Source of the DNA: an uncultured Olsenella sp.
GTDB taxonomy: Bacteria > Actinomycetota > Coriobacteriia > Coriobacteriales > Atopobiaceae
Length of the DNA: 64,000 bases
Reading direction: 5' to 3'
Assembly (NCBI GenBank): GCA_900314495.1
Contig: OMVJ01000003.1
Coordinates: forward strand, 55,636 to 119,635
The notes under the pieces are model-generated. The model was not told where the DNA came from and did not search any database. It saw only the letters and a list, made by a program, of their open reading frames with translations. A program made the translations under genes and the position numbers. Positions 15,447 through 27,086 of this stretch are shown piece by piece; within the stretch, counting starts at the first letter, position 1; each line of letters starts with the position of its first letter.

Positions 15447-16877
15447 ATGACTTACGAGAATGACTACGGCAACGGTCAGATGCCACAGGGCGCGCGCTAT
15501 GACGGCGGGTACGACCCCACGCAGGTGAACCCCGTGCAGAACGGTCCCGTCCCTCCCTACCAGGCGCCTTCCCAGCCGGCGGCGCAGCAGGACCCCAACG
15601 GCGGCAAGCCCAAGCGCGGCAACGGAACGCTGAGGTCAATTGTGGCCGGTGGCGTTGCCGGCGCGCTGGCAACGGGTGCCATCGTGGCGGCCCTGCTCGG
15701 CACGGGCGTGATCGGCGGCTCGGGCTCCGCGTCAAGTGGCAGCCGTGCCACCTCAGATTCCAGCGCCGGCCAGACCATAAGCATCAACGCCAGCACGGAG
15801 GACGCGACCGTGGCCCAGGCCGTGGCGGCAAAGTGCCTGCCCTCCGTCGTGACGGTCACCGTCTCTACCAGCGAGGGCGAGGGCCTGGGCTCCGGCGTCA
15901 TCCTAGACACGGACGGCAACATCATCACCAACTACCACGTGGTGGAGGGTGCGCAGACCATCAACGTGACCATTGACGGCAAGAGCTACGCCGCCACGCT
16001 GGTTGGCTCGGACGCCTCGAGCGACATTGCGGTTGTTCACGCAGAGGTGGACGACGGCACCACGCTCACCCCCATGGAGATTGGCGACTCCAGTTCCCTC
16101 GTCGTGGGCGACTGGGTCATGACCATCGGCAGCCCGCTCGGTCTGGAGCAATCCGTTGCCGACGGCATCGTCAGTGCCCTCTATCGCAGCACGCTGAGCC
16201 AGTCCGCAAACGGCAACACCATCTACACCAACCTGATCCAGACGAATGCCGCCATCAACCAGGGCAACTCCGGTGGTGCCCTGGTGAACGACAAGGGCCA
16301 GCTGGTGGGCATCAACACCCTGCTAGCGTCCGAGACGGAGTCCTTCTCGGGCATCGGTCTGGCAATTCCTGGCAACTACGCCGTGGAGCTTGCCCAGAAG
16401 ATCATTGCAGGCGAGACCATCACCCACGCCTACCTGGGCGTCTCCGTGCAGACGGTGAACGCCTACAACGCCCAGACCAACCACCTCTCGGTGAACCAGG
16501 GGGCCTACGTGGCGGGCGTGGCCACCGGCGGCGCGGCGGAGCAGGCCGGTCTGCAGGAGGGCGACATCATCACCAAGGTGGACGACACGGACGTGGATTC
16601 CGCGGACGGGCTCATTCTTGCCGTGCGCTCGCACAACGTGGGCGACCAGGTGACGGTGACCTACATGCGCGGGTCGGAGGAGCAGACCACCCAGGTCACG
16701 CTCGGGTCGGACGAGGGCGTCACGTCCAGCGGCTCGGAGGAGCCCGACAGCCGCTCTCGCAACGACGACAGCTACAGCAACGGCCTGCCGTACGACCTGT
16801 ACCAGTACTTCTTCGAGAACCAGGGCAACGGCGGCAACGACTACCCGGGTTCCTACGAGCAGAACTCGCTGAACTAG
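15447..16877 (+). CDS. HtrA/DegP-like membrane-anchored serine protease with PDZ domain
   Basis: A 476-aa protein. It has a Pro/Gln-rich cytoplasmic N-terminus (1-60), one membrane helix (about 66-90), a Ser-rich linker, a trypsin-like domain with His164 (TNYHVV), Asp193 (SDIAVV) and Ser275 (GNSGGA), then a PDZ domain (about 345-425; VATGGAAEQAGLQEGD) and an acidic Ser/Asp tail. Such proteins degrade or fold damaged exported proteins on the outer face of the membrane. The ATG at 15447 follows GGAG. It stands alone between terminators. Confidence 0.95.
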   Translation: MTYENDYGNGQMPQGARYDGGYDPTQVNPVQNGPVPPYQAPSQPAAQQDPNGGKPKRGNGTLRSIVAGGVAGALATGAIVAALLGTGVIGGSGSASSGSRATSDSSAGQTISINASTEDATVAQAVAAKCLPSVVTVTVSTSEGEGLGSGVILDTDGNIITNYHVVEGAQTINVTIDGKSYAATLVGSDASSDIAVVHAEVDDGTTLTPMEIGDSSSLVVGDWVMTIGSPLGLEQSVADGIVSALYRSTLSQSANGNTIYTNLIQTNAAINQGNSGGALVNDKGQLVGINTLLASETESFSGIGLAIPGNYAVELAQKIIAGETITHAYLGVSVQTVNAYNAQTNHLSVNQGAYVAGVATGGAAEQAGLQEGDIITKVDDTDVDSADGLILAVRSHNVGDQVTVTYMRGSEEQTTQVTLGSDEGVTSSGSEEPDSRSRNDDSYSNGLPYDLYQYFFENQGNGGNDYPGSYEQNSLN

Positions 16878-16898
16878 GCCAACAGGCACAAGATGAAC

Positions 16899-16932
16899 GG
16901 GGCGCCCGCCGACACGTCGTCGCGGGCGCCCC
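16899..16932. terminator. Bidirectional terminator-like hairpin between convergent genes
   Basis: GGGGCGCCCGC (16899-16909) pairs with GCGGGCGCCCC (16922-16932). It separates the protease gene from the oxidoreductase gene that converges from the right. Confidence 0.7.
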
Positions 16933-16993
16933 GCCTTGTGATGGGGCAGTTGGGGTCAGGCCCCCTGTCTTAAGGGACGGCTCCGGCAGGGAG

Positions 16994-18004
16994 CTACATC
17001 TCCTCGGGGTACTTGATCTGCCAGTCGTTGCGCAGGCGCGTCATGACCGACATGACGTCAACCGTGTAGCGCATAAGCCCGCGCGCGGTCTCGTCGCCCG
17101 CGACGGCGGACTCCATGTCTGCCATCTCGTAGCAGAGGGCATAGGGGGTCTTGCCCGCGTGCACCTCCTCCACGCGGCCGTCCTCCGTCCAGACGATCTT
17201 GGCGGAGTCTGCGCGGGGGTACTCCATGACCTCGATGTAGCACTTGTCGAACGAGAGCATGGCGCGCTTGGGCTGCTTGGAGTGCAGCGTGAGGGAGAGG
17301 ACCGCCATCTGGCCCTCGGGGTTGCGCATGACTATGCCCGAGGTCTCGTCCACGCCGGTGGGGGCGGAGTTCATGATGGAGACCACGTCATTTGGGCCCG
17401 ACTTCATGAATAGGCGGGCCAGGGTGAGGGAATAAACGCCAATGTCCAGGAGCGCTCCGCCCGCAAGCTTGGGGTTGAAGAAGCGGTTGGACATGTTGTA
17501 CTCCTTGTAGCTGCCAAAGTTCAGCTGCGCAAGGTTCATGGGGCCAAACTCGCCGGACTCCGCGCGGCGCAGGAGCTCGCGGTACAGGGGCATGTGCAGA
17601 ATGGTGTTGGCATCCATGAGCTGCACGTTGTTCTGGGTTGCCAGCCAGCGCGCCTCGTCCAGCTCGCTGGAGTTGAGGGTGATGGACTTCTCGCACAGCA
17701 CGTGCTTGCCGGCGGCAAGGGCCGGGCGCAGGTACTGGATGTGGGTGTTGTGGGGCGTGGTCAGCCAAATGGCGTCAATGTCGGGGCTCTGGATCAGCTC
17801 GTCAATGGACTCGTACACGCGCTGGACGTGATGGCGCTCGGCAAAAGCCTGGGCCTTGGGCAGGGTGCGGTTGGCGACGCCGGCGAGCGTGCGGCCCTCA
17901 AGAGCAAGGGCCTCCGCCATCTGGTTGGCAATGACGCCGCAGCCAATGACGCCCCAACGCAGGTGTGGGGCGGTACCGATGGAGATGGTGTTGTCTTGTT
18001 CCAT
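16994..18004 (-). CDS. Gfo/Idh/MocA-family oxidoreductase
   Basis: A 336-aa NAD(P)-dependent sugar-type dehydrogenase. It has an N-terminal Rossmann domain with GVIGCGVIANQMAEAL (residues about 18-33), ANRTLPKAQAFAERH, the conserved CEKSITLN motif holding the catalytic EK pair, and a C-terminal alpha/beta domain with GGALLDIGVYSL, where Asp and Tyr stand in the usual catalytic region. The substrate cannot be told from sequence. A GGGAG ribosome site precedes the ATG. It is divergent from sbcD and probably monocistronic. Confidence 0.9.
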   Translation of the reverse strand: MEQDNTISIGTAPHLRWGVIGCGVIANQMAEALALEGRTLAGVANRTLPKAQAFAERHHVQRVYESIDELIQSPDIDAIWLTTPHNTHIQYLRPALAAGKHVLCEKSITLNSSELDEARWLATQNNVQLMDANTILHMPLYRELLRRAESGEFGPMNLAQLNFGSYKEYNMSNRFFNPKLAGGALLDIGVYSLTLARLFMKSGPNDVVSIMNSAPTGVDETSGIVMRNPEGQMAVLSLTLHSKQPKRAMLSFDKCYIEVMEYPRADSAKIVWTEDGRVEEVHAGKTPYALCYEMADMESAVAGDETARGLMRYTVDVMSVMTRLRNDWQIKYPEEM

Positions 18005-18130
18005 TCAAACTCCCTTCACATGGACATATAGGCACGTAAAGTATGGCGCAAAAACATATTTGCGTCCCGTATTTTGGGTAGAGTCTTCTGTACGCGGCCG
18101 CTTGGCCGCGCTTACGAGAAAGGAAACCAC

Positions 18131-19306
18131 ATGAGGTTCCTTCACACAGCAGACTTGCACATCGGGCGTCGTCTCGCCCAGATGTCGCTTGAAGAAGATA
18201 CTCAGCATCTGCTTGATTCGCTTGCCGTGGCCGCCACGGCGCATCAGGTGGACGCTCTGGTAATAGCCGGTGACGTTTTCGACAGCCCCACCACGTCGGA
18301 GGCGGCGCTCCTCCAGTGGGAGAACTTCGTGCGCACCATGGCGGCGCGGGGCATTCCCACGCTGGTGGTGAGCGGCAACCACGACTCCGGCACCCGCCTG
18401 GCATACGGCGCGGCCTTCGCTGCGGACAAGGGCATTCACATTGCGGGCGACCTCAGGGGGGAGATTCGCTGTGTGAACGTGGGCGGGGTCAACTTCTGGC
18501 TTATCCCCTTCGTTCGCCCGGCGGACGTTCGCGCCTGGGGCCAGGAGCTTGGGTTGGACGTCTCGTCCGTGGTGAGCTACGACACGGCGCTGCGCCTGGT
18601 GCTGGACCACGTGCGTGGAATGGACCAGTTCCTCCACGGGCCCAACGTCTGCGTGGCGCACCAGTTCGTCACCAACTCCGGCGTCAGCCCGGACCGGAGC
18701 GATTCGGAGCGGCTCTCGCTGGGCACGCTGGACAACGTGGACGTCTCGGCCTTCCAGGGCTTTGAGTACGTGGCGCTGGGTCACGTGCATGGGCCCCAGC
18801 GCGTGGGCAGGGACGGCGTGCGCTACGCGGGCAGCCCGCTCAAGCTCTCGTCCTCAGAGATTCCGCAGCACAAGTCCTTCTCGCTGGTCACCATGGGTGC
18901 GGTGGGCCAGGAGCCCCAGGTCGAGCTGGTGCCCGTGCGGCCCCTGCACGACTTCCGCTCCGTGCGGGGCTCCGTGGACCAGCTTGTGGCCGCGGCCCGC
19001 TTGGAGGACGAGGCAAGCCGGGAGGACTACATTCGCGCCGTGGTCACGGACGACAGCGCCATGGACGTGGTCGCGCGCCTGCGGGACGTGTGGCCCAACC
19101 TTGAGCAGGTCACGTTCGACAACTCTATCACCCGCGCCGCGGGTGCTCACACGGCCGCCAACGAGGAGGTAATAGGCAAGGACATGGGGGAACTCTTCCA
19201 GGACTTCTTTGCCGAGCAGGCGGGGCGGCCGCTTACGGAGGAGGAGCGTTCCCTGGTCGTTGCGGCCATGGAGCGCGTTCGCAGCAAGGAGGCTGACCAG
19301 GTATGA
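18131..19306 (+). CDS. sbcD: Nuclease SbcCD subunit D (Mre11-like)
   Basis: A 391-aa metallophosphoesterase nuclease. The metal-binding motifs are Asp8/His10 (TADLHIG), GDVFD (Asp48), GNHD (83-85) and GHVHGPQ. It works with SbcC on DNA ends and hairpins. The start is the ATG at 18131 after AAAGGA; the frame extends upstream without homology. It overlaps sbcC by four bases (ATGA), so the pair is translationally coupled. Confidence 0.96.
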   Translation: MRFLHTADLHIGRRLAQMSLEEDTQHLLDSLAVAATAHQVDALVIAGDVFDSPTTSEAALLQWENFVRTMAARGIPTLVVSGNHDSGTRLAYGAAFAADKGIHIAGDLRGEIRCVNVGGVNFWLIPFVRPADVRAWGQELGLDVSSVVSYDTALRLVLDHVRGMDQFLHGPNVCVAHQFVTNSGVSPDRSDSERLSLGTLDNVDVSAFQGFEYVALGHVHGPQRVGRDGVRYAGSPLKLSSSEIPQHKSFSLVTMGAVGQEPQVELVPVRPLHDFRSVRGSVDQLVAAARLEDEASREDYIRAVVTDDSAMDVVARLRDVWPNLEQVTFDNSITRAAGAHTAANEEVIGKDMGELFQDFFAEQAGRPLTEEERSLVVAAMERVRSKEADQV

Positions 19307-22122
19307 GACCACTCAGGCTCGAGCTTTCCGCCTTCGGTCCCTATGCGGGGGTCGAGACCATAGACTTCTCGCGCTTCGGCGACCGCGGGCTCTACCTTAT
19401 ATATGGTGACACCGGCTCTGGTAAGACCATGCTCTTCGATGCCATCACCTACGCGCTCTTCGGCCGCTCGTCCGGCGACCGAGAGAACTCTACCCTGCGC
19501 AGCGACTTCGCGCTCTCGTCCACGCCAACGTACGTGACGCTGACGTTCGAGCACGCTGGTGCCGTCTACACCGTGCACCGCGCCCCCCAGCAGCAGCTGG
19601 AGCGCAGGCGGAAGTCCGCCAACGGCGAGGGCGCCCTGGCCAGCCGCGCGGCCGAGGCGCAGCTCCTGTGCAGCCAGGAGGTGCTTGCCAGCAACACGCG
19701 GCAGGTGGACCGTGCCATCGTGGACCTGCTGGGCCTTGACTACGGCCAGTTCAAGCAGGTGACCATGATCGCCCAGGGCGCCTTCCGCGACCTTCTGTGC
19801 ACGAACCCTGAGGACCGCGAGAACGTGCTGCGGAAGATCTTTGGCACGGAGGAGATAGACCGCTTCCAAGGCCAGCTCCTGCAGGACGCCAAGGAGGCCG
19901 GCGCGGCGCTTGCGAGGGAGCGCGCCCGCTTCAAGGACGCGCTGAGCCACGTTGCCGCTACGGACGAGGAGCTGGACGCCGCCAAGGCGTCCAAGCTGCT
20001 CAAGAGCGACCTGCCGGAGTTCTCTGCAGGGGAGTGCATGGAGGCAATGCGGCGCCTGGTCCTTGCGCAGCGGGACGCGGAGCACGAGCTTGCCCGCAAG
20101 CTGGGCGAGGCGGAGAGGGAGAAGACCGCCGCGCACGACCGCGTGGTGGAAGCCGAGCAGGCAATGCAGGCCATTCGCGAGGCGCAGGAGGCCCAGACGC
20201 GCCTGGCCAAGGCAGAGGCCGCGGAGGCCAAGACCGCGCAGACGCTTGCCGCCGTGCGCCAGGACTACGATGGGCGTCACCATGCGCTGGTGGTGCGCGA
20301 GTCCGAGCTGGAGAAGTCCCTTCCGCGCTACGAGGAGCTGGACGCCCGCCGCAGCGCCGCCGAGGAGGCCATCCAGAAGGACCAGGAGCTGAAAACCAAG
20401 AGGACCTCCCTGGAGAGGCGCCGGGACGAGCTGGAGGAGAGCGTGGCCGACACCCGGGCGCACATCTCTGCCGCCGACGGGACGGACGCGGAGCTGGTCC
20501 AGACCGAGGCGGACCAGCGCGTGGTGGAGTCCGAGACAAGGCGCGTGAAGGCGACCCTGGCAGACGCCGCAGAGCTGGAGAAACGCAGCCAGGCCCTGGG
20601 CCCCTCTGCCCGCGCCGTGGAGGAGGCCCGTACCCGCGCCGAGGCGGCCCGGGTGGCCGCGGATGAGGTGTTTGCCGCGCTGGTGAAGAACGATGCCGCC
20701 TTCGTTGCCTCGCAGCTGGTGGAGGGGGAGCCCTGCCCGGTGTGCGGCTCCACCGTGCACCCGCACCCGGCGGTGGCATCCTCCGACGCGCCCGACCCGG
20801 AGGAGCTGAACCAGTCCCGACAGAAGCAGCGCGAGGCGGAAGACCACCTGCACGAGCGCGAGCGCGCCTACCTGAGGCTGCGGTCGGCGGTGCAGGAGCG
20901 GACGAGCGCCTTCGTTGCCGTGGCGAAGGAGCTTGTGACGTTCGACGCGACGGGGGAGGATGCATCGGCCGCCGCGACGGAGGCCCTGCGGTCGCGCCAG
21001 AAGGAGCTTAACGAGCGCGGCCGCGTGCTCGTCATTCGCCGGCAGAAGCTGGAGGCCGCCCTGCAGGAGCTGCGGGAATACGAGGCCCAGTTGAAGGACC
21101 AGGAGGCGGAGCTGGAGGCCACCAGGCGCGAGCTCGCCGGCGTTGTCGCGGATGCCGGCACCGCCCACGTGACGGCCGAGCGTGCCCGGGCCATTGCCGC
21201 CGAGGCGGCCCGCCTGCTGGAGTTCCCCTCCCGCGAGGAGGCGTCCAAGGCCCTTGCGGCGGTGAATGCGGACCTGGACAAGCTGGAGTCCTCCCTGGCA
21301 GAGGCCCGTGCCGCGAATGACTCCGCCGCCCAGGAGGTGGCTGCCGCCCGAGGCCTCCGGGAGGCCCGGGTCTCACGCCTGGAGAGCATGGGCGTGGTGG
21401 AGGACACCGCCCAGGAGCGCCTGTCGGACCTGAAGGAGGACTCCATCGTCGCCCAGGCAACGCACCGGCACGTGGAGCGCGCCCTGCGCGAGGCCTACGC
21501 CCGGCACGACAACAACCAGAAGCTGCTGGCGGGTCTGGAGAGGCTGGCGGCCAAGCTGCCCGCGCTGGAGTCTCGCGCCAAGTCGGCCGACGTGCTGGCC
21601 GGAATCGCGCGCGGCAGGAGCGCGCAGAGCAACCACATCTCGTTCGAGCGGTACGTGCTTGGCTTCTACTTTGACCAGGTCATCGTATGCGCCAACCGCC
21701 GTCTCACCGTCATGTCCAACGGCCACTACGAGCTGGTCCGCAACTCGGAGGGGGAGAGCCGCGGCAAGGGCGGGCTCTCTCTTGACGTGATTGACTACGC
21801 CACGGGCAAGCGGCGGCCGGTGAGCTCGCTTTCCGGCGGCGAGACCTTCGAGGCGTCCCTCTCGCTTGCGCTGGGCCTCTCTGACTACGCGCAACAGCAG
21901 GCGGGCGGCATGCACCTGGACACGGTCTTCATTGACGAGGGCTTTGGCTCGCTTGACCCAGAGTCCCTGGAGCAGGTCATGCGGGTCCTGTCCGACCTTG
22001 CGGCCGGCGACTGCCTGGTGGGCATCATCAGCCACGTGGAGGAGCTGGAGAAGCGCATCGAGCGCAGGATCGAGGTCGCGTCCAGCCCCACGGGCAGCTG
22101 CGTGGAGGTGGTAGCGGAATAA
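19303..22122 (+). CDS. sbcC: Nuclease SbcCD subunit C (Rad50-like SMC ATPase)
   Basis: A 939-aa ATPase with Walker A GDTGSGKT (35-42) at the N-terminus, two long coiled-coil arms rich in Glu, Ala and Arg, a central zinc hook CPVC near residue 477, and a C-terminal ATPase half with LSGGETFEASLSLALGL and Walker B TVFIDEGFGSLD. It tethers DNA ends and controls the SbcD nuclease. Length and order are typical. Four-base overlap with sbcD. Confidence 0.97.
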   Translation: MRPLRLELSAFGPYAGVETIDFSRFGDRGLYLIYGDTGSGKTMLFDAITYALFGRSSGDRENSTLRSDFALSSTPTYVTLTFEHAGAVYTVHRAPQQQLERRRKSANGEGALASRAAEAQLLCSQEVLASNTRQVDRAIVDLLGLDYGQFKQVTMIAQGAFRDLLCTNPEDRENVLRKIFGTEEIDRFQGQLLQDAKEAGAALARERARFKDALSHVAATDEELDAAKASKLLKSDLPEFSAGECMEAMRRLVLAQRDAEHELARKLGEAEREKTAAHDRVVEAEQAMQAIREAQEAQTRLAKAEAAEAKTAQTLAAVRQDYDGRHHALVVRESELEKSLPRYEELDARRSAAEEAIQKDQELKTKRTSLERRRDELEESVADTRAHISAADGTDAELVQTEADQRVVESETRRVKATLADAAELEKRSQALGPSARAVEEARTRAEAARVAADEVFAALVKNDAAFVASQLVEGEPCPVCGSTVHPHPAVASSDAPDPEELNQSRQKQREAEDHLHERERAYLRLRSAVQERTSAFVAVAKELVTFDATGEDASAAATEALRSRQKELNERGRVLVIRRQKLEAALQELREYEAQLKDQEAELEATRRELAGVVADAGTAHVTAERARAIAAEAARLLEFPSREEASKALAAVNADLDKLESSLAEARAANDSAAQEVAAARGLREARVSRLESMGVVEDTAQERLSDLKEDSIVAQATHRHVERALREAYARHDNNQKLLAGLERLAAKLPALESRAKSADVLAGIARGRSAQSNHISFERYVLGFYFDQVIVCANRRLTVMSNGHYELVRNSEGESRGKGGLSLDVIDYATGKRRPVSSLSGGETFEASLSLALGLSDYAQQQAGGMHLDTVFIDEGFGSLDPESLEQVMRVLSDLAAGDCLVGIISHVEELEKRIERRIEVASSPTGSCVEVVAE

Positions 22123-22166
22123 TCAGGGCTATGTGTTGTCGCACTTTTTGGTGGTTGTGGAAAAAC

Positions 22167-22221
22167 GTGAGAATACTCACATAATTCCATGGAATACTGT
22201 GAATATCATCACGGTATTCCA
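22167..22221. promoter_or_regulatory. Palindromes upstream of the DUF4143 ATPase gene
   Basis: GTGAG-AATA-CTCAC (22167-22180) is a perfect 5-bp inverted repeat with a 4-base loop. TGGAATAC (22190-22197) pairs with GTATTCCA (22214-22221). The region is AT-rich compared with its surroundings. It could bind a regulator of the ATPase gene. Confidence 0.4.
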
Positions 22222-22242
22222 TTCAACTAAGGAGGGTGCGGC

Positions 22243-23616
22243 ATGGGTTCGCGTGGTTCGTACATGGAGCGCTCCGCCATGGCTCAGTTGGAGTCATGGA
22301 GGAGCGCTGCCAACCGGAAACCGCTCATTGTCAAGGGTGCTCGCCAGGTGGGGAAGACGGAACTTCTCAAGGAGTTTGGCCGGCGTTACTTTGACAACGT
22401 TGCGTACATTTCTCTGGAGCGGCATGACGCGGAGACGCCGAGTGAGTACGCGGAACTCTTCGAACGGACACGTGATCCCAGACGGGTCATCACGAATCTT
22501 TCGCTAGCTGCGGGGGTGCCCATTCAGCCAGGCTCTACGCTCCTGATACTTGACGAGATTCAAGACTGCGAAGCTGCGGTGAACTCGCTGAAATACTTTG
22601 CGGAAGATCTTCCAGAGCTCCATGTGGCGTGCGCGGGATCCCTGCTAGGCATTGCCCTCACGTCCGGCGACCGCTCGTTTCCCGTGGGGAAGGTCAGCTT
22701 CATGGACTTGCAGCCCATGAGCTTCTCTGAGTTCTTGGGTGCAATCGGAGATGGCGCGTTGGCGGAGTACTGCGCGCAGATTGATGTCTTGGAGTCTGTG
22801 CCCTTGGTGTTTGCGACCCGGTTGGAAGACGCTCTCAAGCTCTATTTTGCTACCGGTGGGATGCCCGAGTCGGTTGACGCGTGGCGCAGCACGGGCGACA
22901 TTGCAGCTGTAAACGCGGTCTTGACAGACTTACTCGACTCGTATGAGCGCGACTTTGCCAAGCATGGAGGCAGGTTCATGTATGCGAAGGTGTCCGCGGT
23001 CTGGCGGTCTCTTCCGTCCCAGTTGGCTCGCGAAAACAAGAAGTTCGTCTATGGAGTGATTCGCGAGGGGGCTCGTGCGCGCGAGTATGAGGATGCGATT
23101 GTGTGGCTGAAAAACGCCGGCCTTGTACGACGTGTCTTCAGGAGTACCGAGCCGGGGATTCCCGTCAGCGCATACGACGACTTGAGTTCCTTCAAGCTGT
23201 ATTGCCTGGATGTGGGTTTGCTGCGGCGGCTCTCGCGATTGGACGCCACGGCGTTTGCGGTTGCGGGCAACCTGTTTGCCGAGTTCAAGGGGGCGTTCGC
23301 AGAGAACTACGTATTGCAGGCGCTGGGGCCACAAATGGACTCACCTCTGCGTTATTGGTCCATTACCAAGCCTGCTCATGAGGTCGACTTTCTGATGCAA
23401 GCGGGAAACCAGGTGCTCCCCGTGGAGGTCAAGTCTGGAGAGAATACTAAGTCTGCGAGTCTGCGCTACTACACCCAGAAGTACGGCGACAAGACGCCGT
23501 TGCGCGTAAGGTTTTCTCTGCTCAATCTCTCACTGGACGGCAACCTTCTGAACGTGCCGCTGTGGCTCGCGGACGAAGGCAAGCGGTTGGCCGAGTTGGC
23601 GTTGGCCAAGCAGTAG
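22243..23616 (+). CDS. AAA ATPase with C-terminal DUF4143
   Basis: A 457-aa protein. The N-terminal AAA domain has Walker A KGARQVGKTEL (about residues 27-37), Walker B LLILDEIQDC and the sensor CAGSLLG. The C-terminal DUF4143 region, seen in many bacterial stand-alone ATPases, holds nuclease-like sequence (AENYVLQAL, EVDFLMQAGNQVLPVEVKSG). The role of the family is unknown. The D-13-E-V-K pattern resembles a PD-(D/E)xK nuclease core. Base and codon use are less GC-rich than in sbcC and ligA on either side, which may reflect recent transfer. GGAGG precedes the ATG. Confidence 0.88.
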   Translation: MGSRGSYMERSAMAQLESWRSAANRKPLIVKGARQVGKTELLKEFGRRYFDNVAYISLERHDAETPSEYAELFERTRDPRRVITNLSLAAGVPIQPGSTLLILDEIQDCEAAVNSLKYFAEDLPELHVACAGSLLGIALTSGDRSFPVGKVSFMDLQPMSFSEFLGAIGDGALAEYCAQIDVLESVPLVFATRLEDALKLYFATGGMPESVDAWRSTGDIAAVNAVLTDLLDSYERDFAKHGGRFMYAKVSAVWRSLPSQLARENKKFVYGVIREGARAREYEDAIVWLKNAGLVRRVFRSTEPGIPVSAYDDLSSFKLYCLDVGLLRRLSRLDATAFAVAGNLFAEFKGAFAENYVLQALGPQMDSPLRYWSITKPAHEVDFLMQAGNQVLPVEVKSGENTKSASLRYYTQKYGDKTPLRVRFSLLNLSLDGNLLNVPLWLADEGKRLAELALAKQ

Positions 23617-25986
<2,370 letters not shown>

Positions 25987-26027
25987 GGCGGCGCCGTGGC
26001 GCGGCCTTTGCCAGGCAGGGGAGGACC

Positions 26028-26891
26028 ATGGGTAGTGGATGGCAGCACAGCGTCACCAGGCGGGCCCTGGTGGCGTTTGCGGTCATCGTGTGCCTGCTGC
26101 TCTTTGGGCCGTGGCGCCTGCTTGCGGACCTGTTGGACCCCATGCTGGTGAGCATAGGCGTTCGCCTGGTGCTGCTGGCGGTCACGTTGGCCGCCATGGC
26201 CGGCCTGGGCGCGGGGCGGGTGGTGGTGCCCGCGCGCCGTGGCTTCCGGCAGGCCATGCACTGGGCCGGCTACCTTGCGGTAGTCTCCGTGGCAATCTCT
26301 GTCTTCGACCTTGCGGGCATGCTTACGGGTGCTGCCGGGGGCGCCTGGGCGTCGCAATACGGCTGGCTGGAGAGCGTGCTTCTCTCGCTGCTGCTTTGCC
26401 TGGTGGTGGGCGCGCTGGAGGAGTTCCTCTTTCGCGGTCTGCTGCTGGGCGGCCTTATGGCACGCTGGGGCGGCACCAGGCGCGGAATCGTGGGTAGCGT
26501 GCTGGTGTCCGCGCTGGTCTTCGGCCTGTTGCACGTGGCTGTGGACATCCTGGCCGGCCCCTACACGGTGGCTACAGTGCTCCAGATGCTGCTGAAGACG
26601 GTCCAGACGGCCATATTCGGCGTCCTGGCCGCGGCCGCCTTCGTGAGGGCGCGCAACCTGTGGGGCGTGGCGGTGGCCCACGCGGCCGCGGACTTCCTGC
26701 CCGTGGCGCTGCAGACGCTGAGCGGCATACCCCAGGAGGCCGGATACGTCACGGCGGACGACTCGCAGCTGCCCGTCATCCTGCTTGCGTATGGGGTCAT
26801 CCTTGTGCTGTACGTGCCTGCCATGGCCAGGTCCGCGCGCCTGTTGCGGGGCGCAACCGCGCCCGACTATGGGCCATTCTCGCCGCGTTAG
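26028..26891 (+). CDS. CPBP-family intramembrane metalloprotease
   Basis: A 287-aa protein with about eight membrane helices. The CPBP (CAAX protease/bacteriocin-processing) motifs are visible: EEFLFRG (EExxxR), FGLLH and HAAADF, which supply the Glu and His active-site residues in the membrane. The family includes prenyl-protein proteases and bacteriocin immunity proteins; the role here is unknown. The start follows GGGGAGG. It may be co-transcribed with ligA. Confidence 0.88.
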   Translation: MGSGWQHSVTRRALVAFAVIVCLLLFGPWRLLADLLDPMLVSIGVRLVLLAVTLAAMAGLGAGRVVVPARRGFRQAMHWAGYLAVVSVAISVFDLAGMLTGAAGGAWASQYGWLESVLLSLLLCLVVGALEEFLFRGLLLGGLMARWGGTRRGIVGSVLVSALVFGLLHVAVDILAGPYTVATVLQMLLKTVQTAIFGVLAAAAFVRARNLWGVAVAHAAADFLPVALQTLSGIPQEAGYVTADDSQLPVILLAYGVILVLYVPAMARSARLLRGATAPDYGPFSPR

Positions 26892-27086
26892 GCCTGCTAC
26901 CTGCGCGGATTTCAAAACGTTTTCGTCGGTGCGTCGGCAGTGTGTCGGGCGTGTCTCCCCAAGCTTTCAAAACAGAGAGCATTTAGTTCAATAATCCATG
27001 CGGGCCGAACTTGTTGCCTAGACTAGCTTCGATAGTCTCCCGCCCTGCGCATGTGCGCGGGAGGGAACGTAGGAGAGGACCAAACC

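Noticed and set aside
22243..23616. The AAA-DUF4143 gene as a defence-island core.
   Set aside because: No recognised restriction, CRISPR, retron or abortive-infection genes flank it; kept only as a lower-interest note.
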